Positions 55,511-64,000 of a stretch of 64,000 nucleotides of DNA are shown one piece after another (the first letter of the stretch is position 1; each line of letters begins with the position of its first letter). Under the pieces are notes generated by a model that searched no databases, was not told the origin of the DNA, and saw nothing but the letters and a program-made list of their open reading frames with translations. The position numbers and the translations under genes are program-made. Location of the stretch: assembly GCA_021234155.1 (NCBI GenBank), contig JAJEKV010000041.1, positions 12,848,689-12,912,688 on the forward strand. Direction: 5' to 3'. This DNA comes from Isoetes taiwanensis (Eukaryota > Streptophyta > Lycopodiopsida > Isoetales > Isoetaceae).

Positions 55511-58217
55511 TATTCTATTTCATCTGACATAAAAAATCTGCCTAGCCTGCTCTCATAAACATTTCTGAAATTCGTACACCCTGATAGTAATTACATTCCT
55601 CTTCTAATCATTAGAGAAGGATCTGGGTCCTAAATCCTGTTCCCGCGTCTGATTTTTGGCGTTTCATTCTCAAACGAACAAGTTCATTCCGCAATGGTAG
55701 GGATGTTCGGAGATCACTACGCCTATCCCGGTGAGCGAGGAGGGCCTTCGTCATATGTTAAATAGGGCTCGTGACCAATCTCTGAAGGTGGAGATGCCTA
55801 AATCCACCTTCTTTGCTGATTTCTAATCCACCCTAAAGCCATACAGCAGACTGGATGCTGCCTTCAATGGCTATGTTTGGGGTCGGATTGACAGGAAGTG
55901 AGCTCTTAGACAAGGTCCATGACCTTATGTTACATGTCACCGCAAAGGCACCCGGTTTATTTGCTATCCGCCACTTGCCCGCCTGAAGTCAAGAACATCG
56001 GGAATTACCGGCGAGTTGGCGTTTACCACCGTGGGATGCAGAAGCACCGCAAACCTGATCCCGTTAAATTATGGGATGATCAGAAAGCTTAGATGCTTTA
56101 GTGCGTAAAAAAAAGAATCTTGATGCACCGTAAGTCGAGCCAGTTATATCAAAGATTTCCTCGCCGCTTAGGAAATGCATGTAAATTTAGTTCTCGCACG
56201 TAGCTTTCAATGGAAAGCCAAATTTTGTAAGATATGCTCCTTTTTTAATATACTATACTTTCCAACAGAGTCATTGGTTGAATCGACAAAAATTTGTCTT
56301 TATTCAACAAAAATTTGTACTTTTAGGATCGCTTAGTTATCTCATTATTCTCAAATATTTTTAGACTGCATACAACCAAGAAAGGAATACTCAATTCTGG
56401 CATGTTCTAATATTCCAAACATTAAATATTGCATTTCAGACTAGAATCAACTACACACAATTCACATGTCGCATACAAGACACCACAATCAATCAGACAA
56501 CACAATAACCACCACATGCACCACCACACTAAGCACCATAACTAAGAAAACATGAATAATGTAAATAAACTAACCCGATTCCTCCAAATAGTGGGCAGCA
56601 TGTTCTTCTCTTTACATTTCTCTCCAATCTTCTAGTTCTAACATCCTTTGTGTTAGAGACACTCGGTGTTCTCAATCTAAAAAATTTTGAATCTTTTCTA
56701 TATGTTCATCCGAATTGCATCAATCTTTTAGCCCTCTTGTAAGAAACCCATTTCCCACCATTGTAATCGATCTCTTCCCTCTTTTTTCTTTGCCTTTTTG
56801 TGTTTCTTGGGTGAACACCTAATACCTTTCCAAGATCTCACTGGGCTGATTTTGTCACTTGTTTCAGACCGCACGGCGGTGGTACGACATTGCAAGGCGC
56901 CTATTCTTGGTCGCTAGGCGGCCATTGCCGGTATAGAGTTTGATACCGCATGGAGTCCCGTGAGGTTCTTTATAACGATGCTCTTGGCTTCCAAATCTTT
57001 TAATTCTTCACCTATAAATTTTTTCAATGTTTTATCCCTCAAAAACTCAAGTAAAATTTCTTTCTTCATGCTATCCTTAATTTTTTTTGTCCGCTTATGG
57101 AAAGACGTTAGCGATTAAGGACAATACTAAGCATCGCTTGCACTTCTTGATGAACCGGATCCTTCCGCCAATTCTACAAGCTCCAATTTCTCTTCTTCTT
57201 TTCCTTTTCCTCCTTTTTTCTTCAACATTTCTTCTTCCTTGGTTCTTCTTTGTTTGCTCCCTGCCCTCAAATGCCTGGCCTGCGGGACGATTACCTCATT
57301 GACATCCATATCCACAATGGATTGAGCTTGCAACCAGGAGGGAGCCAAAGAACAGATCTAGGCAAAGAACGTGAAGGGGCCAAAGAATAGGAATTTGAAT
57401 TTTAGTTTTTGAAATTAGAATTTCCCCACAAATTGGGACTCCATTCTTAAATAATCCAGTAGCTTGAGTCAGGCCATAATTATACTTTCATACCATAAAA
57501 GTGGCGATGCAACGCCACATTTTGGGGGACGGGGACAACCGAATTGGAACACCACAAATGCTTTTACCCGCTTTTGAAGCAAGGCAAAGGTGATATCCGT
57601 GGAGCAAGTTTTTTCCTTACAAAACTAGTGAAGAAGCCAAGGCCGGATTTGCAAGAAGCATGTGCGATATCTCCGGGCAAAGGGAAACTTTTCACCTTGT
57701 TTTTTTTTTACCCCGCACAAAAGCTCATATCCGATTCCAAATCTCTCGCTTTTAATATCGATTGCCCGACCTCTCGGCCATACCTATTCTTCGCTCTCGA
57801 TTTTCTATGCTTACCGCACAAGGAAGGTCGATTTGCAAGACACGATGCCATAACTCAATCCAGGCCAGAAGTTTTTCTCTTCCCGCCTCGCTTTTTGCTC
57901 GCGATTCTTATATCCTCATTGGTTGTTCTTTCTCGCAATCCGAACCGCTTATAGCCTATCTTCCTCCTTACTTGCCGATTGTCTCCATTTGTCATACCGC
58001 ACTCACTCCCCATATCATATCCCCGTCCCTTATATTTGCCCTATTGTTTTATCCGGCCGATAACCTCCCCCCGTGATCCACCTATTTTATTTTCAACCTT
58101 CGATTTCATACTAAACCTTTATGTGCCTCAGCTTTTTCTTGCTCGCCCTATGCCTAAAATATTTTATGCGCTTGAAGTTTTTGACCGAGGGACCGCCCAT
58201 GTTTGTTTGGGCATTCA
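55511..58217. other. no assignable gene
   Basis: The sequence is AT-rich with CT-rich parts. A minus frame from ATG 57,309 to 57,127 encodes MDVNEVIVPQARHLRAGSK and a Lys/Glu-rich segment (RRTKEEEMLKKKGGKGKEEE). It could be a first exon or an N-terminus, but nothing supports a family. Plus frames at 57,544-58,254 are Phe/Leu/Ser/Pro-rich and look accidental. If the LTR pair is real, this is interior sequence of the outer element. Confidence 0.35.
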
Positions 58218-59001
58218 TGCCGGGCTCAAATGTTGGCATTTTGGCCAACATTAAGAAACCGCTATTTTTAATGTTTGGGCAATGGTGTAATGGTCAAGAT
58301 TTTGTGGTGAAAGTTAGATAAGTTATAAGATAGATAGATCGATAGATAGATAGATAGTATTTTTACGTCATGCCACATTGGCAGCATCCATGAGGACATA
58401 TGACGGACCCCCAGAGACTTGAACACAAGATCCCTTAATTGCTAACCCAATGGACTAGCCAGAGGGAACATGGGGAGATTAGACCTCGTGTTGAAGGCAA
58501 CTTGTCAACAGAGGCACCATAATGTTGTGAGACCATATATTTAATTGTTTGAGCAATGGTTAAAATTGTTTGATTTTAGTGGAAGGTTAAGATTAAGTGG
58601 TGGAAATAAAAGGTGAAGATGAAGTGGTGGAGATGGAAGGTGTGGATTAAGTGGTGCAGTGTAGGGTTCACATTAAATGGTGCTAAGAATGGCCTAGATT
58701 AAACATTGTGTTGTATAAATATTATGAAAAATAAAAAACTCTCTCTCTCTCTGGCTCGTGGCAGAATGTAGCCTCATTTGGGCTTAGTGGCAAAGCTCAA
58801 GGAGGAGGGTGAGAGCATCCTCCATATCCAAATCTGCCCCAAGCTCTGTATTTCATCTTTTATTATCAAAAAACTTATTTTGGGTGCACCAACTTGGTTC
58901 TCTTTCTGTCAAAAATTTTCTTGTAGTTTTTCTTTGTCTGCTTCAAAGTTTTGTTGCCACACCCCCCTTATGCTGGGTGGATATGGGGAATTCGTCCAAC
59001 A
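58218..59001 (+). mobile_element. 784-bp LTR (right copy)
   Basis: It starts TGCCGGGCTC and ends GTCCAACA. From 58,464 to 59,001 it follows the left copy with only a few percent difference. It lacks the internal tandem duplication but carries a ~140-bp insertion at 58,325-58,463. The next bases are CCATC; the left copy is preceded by TCCAT. Confidence 0.85.
58325..58463 (-). mobile_element. tRNA-derived SINE-like insertion in the LTR
   Basis: On the minus strand the insertion begins TGGCTAGTCCATTGGGTTAG (A-box-like), has TGTTCAAGTCTC ~40 bases later (B-box-like), then a unique body, and ends in a (CTAT)n tail, seen on the plus strand as gatagatagatagata at 58,330-58,356. The left LTR copy lacks it. 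Size and order match plant SINEs; the RNA polymerase III boxes are judged by eye. Confidence 0.6.
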
Positions 59002-60814
59002 CCATCAAGTCACACAAATCTCAAGGAATAACTTGCAGACAAATTGTGATGCTTAAAAGCTAGTGTTTATACAAATCAGGATGAATACTAGATTCTTAGT
59101 CGCAAGAAGTTATAGAATTGGGGGCGAATGCGCTCCTGTCCTAGGTTCGAATACATGGCGAATGTCTTCATGAAAGGACGACTTTGTATCAACTCAGAGC
59201 GAATATTCTAATAAAAAATGTGATACATAACCTACTAAACATTCGTCGGTGTTTAAAAATCCCTAAAAATTCGTCTTTTGCGAATATTCGCCACTAAAAA
59301 CATCATTGCATAGCATATAGAGCAAAAATTTCAGCCAAATATACCATGGATGTATCGTGGTTATAACATGTTATATTGTTTGGAACTTATGGTGAAATAC
59401 CAAAAAACCTTAATACATTAAAACCATTGGAAATGACCATTGACACATAGACTACATTATATTACCAACAAATACATTACTACAAAAAAAAACCTTAATG
59501 CATAATATCATTGAATTGAATGTTTTTTATCGTCCAAGGAGACCAATAGGCCTATGGGACCCAGTACAGGAGCACAACAGGCATATTACTTCCTGAATTA
59601 AAAAAACCTCGTCCCGAAGGGTTTTCGAGGGAAAAACGGTGGCAGTAATAAGACTGCTGACAAGCTGTACAAATATACATATGTACATGATCAAGTGTTT
59701 TCTGCTCATCAAGTGGTTGTCTGGGGACATACCTGAGCCTCTAGATCCGTTCTCTCCTAAATGTATGCTCCTAATGATCGCATCAAGCCGCGATCGCGAT
59801 CGCGTGTAACGCCTTCGGCCCCACCAAGTGAGCGAAGCGCGTGCCGGATCCGATCACATGCCGCAGCTCGAAAGTGTGATGTTCATTCTCAATGGCTCCC
59901 ATATGGCAGCACTAACAAAGCCTATCCTGGCATGGCTCCCCAATCCACCTGCCTGTCTCAATGCAGAGATGATGGGCACCTGTGCAAATGGAGGCAATGA
60001 GCCTGCACTTTTTCATGGGCAAATGTGAACCCAAGTACACAAGGCCTCCAAAATTGAATTAGTATGATTTTTTTCTAATGATTTCATAATGAAAACCAAT
60101 TCTTAAAATCAATATTGATTTGTGGGCCAAAAGTTTACAAACCGTGTATAGTTATACAATATAGTTCATCAATGCAATTTTATAACCGACAAACAAATAT
60201 CAAGCTTCAAACATACTTAATTTATCAAGTTTTTCTAAGGGTATTTGATCACATCTATTATCTTTGGTTTATTGACATTGTAATTTTGCACAATTAGTAT
60301 GATATTTTATAGTGATTAATCATCTTTGTAATTTTAAGTGCGTAGTTATTATGATATTTTATAGTGATTAGTCATCAATAAAACTATGCCTGATTTAGAA
60401 ACTAGTATGTCTTTTTTTCCATGATAAATATATCCAATTTTGAATGTGAAAAACTAGTGTTGCCTTTTAGTTATATTGGAGTGGTTAATATTTCTGGTTA
60501 ATATTTCTAGTATATTACCTGGTTACTGTAAATGCATTATTAGCATGATATAGCGATCAATCATGCTGCAACATGTTAATCTACTTGGTTTGAACATCAT
60601 AACATGTTTTTTTTTCCATGATATCAGTTTATGCCTACTTTGGCACCATGGTTTTTCATGTCTACCATATTAATTGGTTCATTCATGGTTTTTCTATTTG
60701 ATTTATCTCTATCATTATTGATATTGTGATCGTCTTAATAATGGTTCAATGTTGCAGTAGTCTTACACTATTAACCTAAATGTCATTGTATGTGGCACAT
60801 ACTACATCCACAAA
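59002..60814. other. no assignable gene
   Basis: A CGCGATCGCGATCGCG palindrome lies near 59,790. A frame at 59,828-60,028 (LNGSHMAALTKPILAWLPNP, ACLNAEMMGTCANGGNEPA) looks coding but is unidentified. A B-box-like GGTTCGAATAC near 59,143 and the 59,505-59,580 piece resembling 30,340-30,450 suggest old dispersed repeats. Confidence 0.35.
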
Positions 60815-60872
60815 AAACAATGGGGTCCAAGGATTTGAACCTTGGAAAACCATACACCACCGCCTATGTTAG
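60815..60872 (-). other. possible tRNA-derived fragment with a B box
   Basis: The minus strand has CCAAGGTTCAAATCCTTGG, a 7-bp-type stem with a loop identical in form to a tRNA T-arm and to a B box (GGTTCAAATCC). No convincing A box, anticodon arm or acceptor stem is seen, so it is not called as a tRNA. It may be the remains of a SINE. Confidence 0.35.
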
Positions 60873-63800
60873 AAAATAAGAAAACATGAGTGCCCAAGAA
60901 TTGGAAACGCTTCAGAAAATTTCTTCAGCTTTGGATTAATAATGAACATCTGGTTGGTGGATGAGACATCTGCGGCAAAGCATATGTAACTGACATCATT
61001 TAGGCATTACATCACAAAGCTAGGCCAAGTACACGCACAAAAAGCCAAAACATACAAAAATAATATAAAAAAAAAGACGGAGAGCACTAGCCTTGACAAC
61101 AGCCCTACTAGCACAATCATCTACCTTGGTCAATCCCTTGGTAGTATTATCCATCCATACATGGACTAGGCTAATCCAAGATGGTACTCCACATCCACGG
61201 CCCATGATACTTATCAAGGCATACAAAACCAGCCTGGTCTTATAGGCCTTGAACAGTAGACCAGAGTAATAAAGAGTGGCTAAAATTTGCCAAATGGCAA
61301 TTTTTTAGACCTTTAGTCAAATTTCATGGCTAAAGTTTATAAAGGCAATTTTTTTAGAAAAAGCATAATTTAGCCACTCCAAAAGGGGGTAAATTCTAAC
61401 GCTTTAGAGTTTAGCCTGATTGTTTGTTGCATGGTGTACCAATCGCCTTCTCTAAAGTTGATTAGAAGAACCCCGATCAATTCAAATAGCCATGCCAAAT
61501 TCTATTTAGGGACCTCTTTCATTTAGGAATTGCCATTAGCTACCTCAATCATATTTTGAATTTGTATCTATAAGTTGTTTAGGTTAAATGCTATGAAGAA
61601 TGTTACATGATGTGCAATTGTTGACCCTAAAGGGCTTTATCACCAAATTCACCATTTGGATGCATTTGACCCCAACGTAAAACATGCATGTTCCTTCAAA
61701 CGATATTTGTTTGTTCCTTATGAATTATACTTTGAACAACTTTGTTATCGCTTTTGTAAAAGAAGCATATTGAATCAATGTCATTCATGTACTAATCGCT
61801 GCTCAAAGTTTGAAGTTAAATAGTTGCACTTTAGTCGGGGACCAAGAAAAAATTCGCCAACATCGTAATTTTATGTCATATAAATTTTACATTTTAGCCA
61901 AGTGGGAAGATAATTAAAGGGCTTTATTTTATCAAATTTCGCCAAGAAAAAAATCTAAGAACTTTTTGTTTTCGTAGATTTAGCCAACCTTAATTTGAAT
62001 AGAAAAACATTTAGGGCCGTTAAAATTTACCCTGCAGTAGACATTAGATACGGCTCAAAGATCAATACAAATACTGTAACAAATTCGATAAGACATTTTA
62101 ACATGTCTTTATAGAACTGTGCATATTCATAGATGTCAATATCTGTTCTTAAACTATTTGTTCTCAAGTACACCCTTAGCCCACAAAATATGGAGGTTTA
62201 TCATTCAAACGTATGTCCAAAATTTATTTCGACTGAATGCTTTATATATCTGGACAATCCAAAAGAAAAGGATCTCACCAATACTTAAATCTTGTATGAA
62301 TGATTGTCTATCATCATATCTTCAAGTCATCAAATTTGAGATAATACTTCTAAGAGATGAAGTCTTGGTTACCTGTTTTAGACGCACTCCTCTAATGTAT
62401 GAAGCTCCATTTGGGTGTTAAGTACATTCACTTGTGCACAGCCAAGATATGGTCAAGAGGAATCTGTGGCCATCATCAGCAACCAGTTTTCTGTGTGAAG
62501 CAAAGGTCCTGTAAGTGGCCGAAATCTGCTGCCTTGTTGTAGCATGCCAACACAATGGCAAATACCAACAGCAGATTATGATTTGTTGTTGGGAAACTAT
62601 TGCCACAATCTGAAAAGCCAGAAAGGGCCTGCAAATCCAACGTATACTGCATATGTGCCATCTCCATCTCATCTCCATTAACTAGTTGCACATGACAGAG
62701 TCATTATCTGCCAAATGCTAAGGAACGAAATCCAGCATCTAACATTCCTATCCAGGACAAAGCTGATTTGAACAATTCGACATCTCTATTTTGGAAAGCA
62801 ATTTGCTCAAAAGCAGCAAAACTATTTTTGTTCTTAGGGCATTAGTCGCTCGTTTTGGTCGACAAATAAGATCTGCAAAATCTCGTGGTATGCATATCTA
62901 TCTTGCATATTTTTCGGTTGCCACAGGCAAAGTTGGCTCTAAAACAAGTAAGAAGCATCGATTTTTCTTGATGCTTTACCATTGCTATCAAACCGCAAAC
63001 CGATCTGCTCCATAACATAAGCCTTGAAGCAAGATCATATCTTCAGAGGCCATGGCTTAGACTGCAATATATCACCATCTCTCTTAACATCGGTCTCAAG
63101 GATCAATCGGTCTCAATCTGGCAGTTTGAATGCTTAGGCGAAACAGGTCAAAAAACTCTGTTGTTGAATGCTTAATTCCCGCTTGTGCTTGAATCCTTAC
63201 TTGCCCATAAAACCATCATCCAATTAAATTGGGATTATGTCAACTCCAAAATCACGCCAACCTGCTATTGTCTTCTATGGGGTTTTTGTTTTTTTTAATC
63301 TTTTTTTTACTTCAAAAATAACATAAGGTTATGATTCACGGGACGCTTCATATGCTAATTGAAATATGCAAAATGAAGAGCAAGTTGCTAACATAGATGA
63401 GACCAAAATTGCTTGCTCGATAGATGATAATATTAGGTTTGATAATAACAGATTGCATTATTTATGGTGGCAATTCCGGACTTCGAAATTATCGATACAT
63501 GGCACAAATATCATACAAAATATCATATATTCCAATAAAACATTAAGGGATCAATCCATGTTTTTCCAATGATTTAACAAGGTGTGGTTCCATGTCACCG
63601 CTCTATCCAGCTTAAAGGTATGAATCTAACACTTCACCCACCGCCATCCCCATAGCCAAATTATGCATAATAGACACAAATTTCACCGTAAAAATCATCC
63701 GTCGCAAAAGTTTTTGGATCGTAAGATGGTGGATTCAGTGGCCTCGCTTGATTGTAGAAGCATTTAAGAGCATCATCATCCACTATGATTATATCATCCT

Positions 63801-64000
63801 TATTCTCGATACCAAGTTCGGCCCATCATGTTACTCAAGTGTTTGATGAAGATAGGCTTGCCTCGTTGGATCCTTGGGATTAGTGAACTTCACACATTTG
63901 TTCGATCCCAAAAGGTCAACCAATGTCTACGCATTTCCCCAAGGCCTCCAAAGTATCCTTGATGTTCCTTAGTTCCATGGATGACCAAATACCAACTCGA
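60873..64000. other. AT-rich sequence, no assignable gene
   Basis: Short frames include a minus frame at 61,226-61,020 (VHVWMDNTTKGLTKVDDCAS) and a plus frame at 62,119-62,421. From 63,560 to 64,000 minus-strand pieces such as ELRNIKDTLEALGKCVDI and KDDIIIVDDDALKCFYNQAR then PLNPPSYDPKTFATDDFY look coding, perhaps the edge of a transposase or gene running out of the window. None can be named. Confidence 0.35.

Noticed and set aside
57544-58254. Membrane-protein-like plus frames
   Set aside because: Phe/Leu/Ser/Pro-rich text in several frames at once, with no start context or domain; likely a result of CT-rich composition.
58400-58463. A tRNA gene in the right LTR
   Set aside because: The A and B boxes are followed by a SINE-like body and tetranucleotide tail, and no cloverleaf forms.
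60815-60872. A tRNA gene on the minus strand
   Set aside because: Only the T-arm-like stem-loop is present; acceptor stem, D arm and anticodon arm are not found.

Overview
The window looks like nuclear DNA of a land plant with a large, repeat-filled genome. Evidence: GT-AG introns, one intact gene for a chloroplast photosystem II assembly protein (PAM68 family), leucine-rich-repeat receptor-like protein (RLP) remnants, plant-type Ty3/gypsy elements and a Mutator-like element (MULE). A pogo-type transposase and a cysteine-rich 'NTCCC' transposon family suggest a fern, lycophyte, bryophyte or gymnosperm more than a flowering plant; that is inference. Most of the sequence is transposable elements, many nested. 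Many reading frames are broken by single-base indels.

Layout. 1-1.7 kb: one probable terminal exon. 1.8-7.5 kb: a decayed Ty3/gypsy element with CACCA-type microsatellites. 7.7-9.3 kb: half of a cysteine-rich DNA-transposon gene. 10-15.3 kb: decayed coding stretches, a cluster of spliced exon fragments from unrelated genes (triosephosphate isomerase, a UBR7-like PHD protein, an unidentified Lys/Ser-rich protein) and a pogo-like transposase. 16.4-26.7 kb: an RLP gene cut in two by a 9.2-kb MULE with ~220-bp terminal inverted repeats and a 10-bp target duplication. The MULE carries a broken FAR1/MULE/SWIM transposase, a C2H2 zinc-finger gene, a small spliced gene, a nested 1.16-kb insertion and about fifty copies of a TTAATGTGGCCA motif that also occurs in its termini. 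28.4-29.5 kb: an unidentified coiled-coil protein, frame-broken. 31.6-32.2 kb: the intact PAM68-like gene, with a foldback element on each side.

34.3-59 kb: two near-identical ~0.8-kb LTRs may bracket one deeply nested element. Between them lie a small spliced gene, (CCA)n arrays in opposite orientation, an FCP1-like phosphatase pseudogene, a structurally complete 12.8-kb chromovirus (39,139-51,944; 5-bp target duplication CTATC; PBS and PPT visible), Ulp1-like remnants and a second cysteine-rich transposon fragment. The right-hand LTR contains a tRNA-derived SINE-like insertion. 59-64 kb has no gene I can name.

The two most unusual signals are (1) a nearly complete histone H3 fold, followed by a 20-base poly(A) run, in the extra coding region between the 5' LTR and gag of the chromovirus; and (2) the MULE's dense motif array with a DNA-binding accessory gene, an arrangement like a transposon with its own regulator and target sites. 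Family assignments are by eye from motifs; no search was run.
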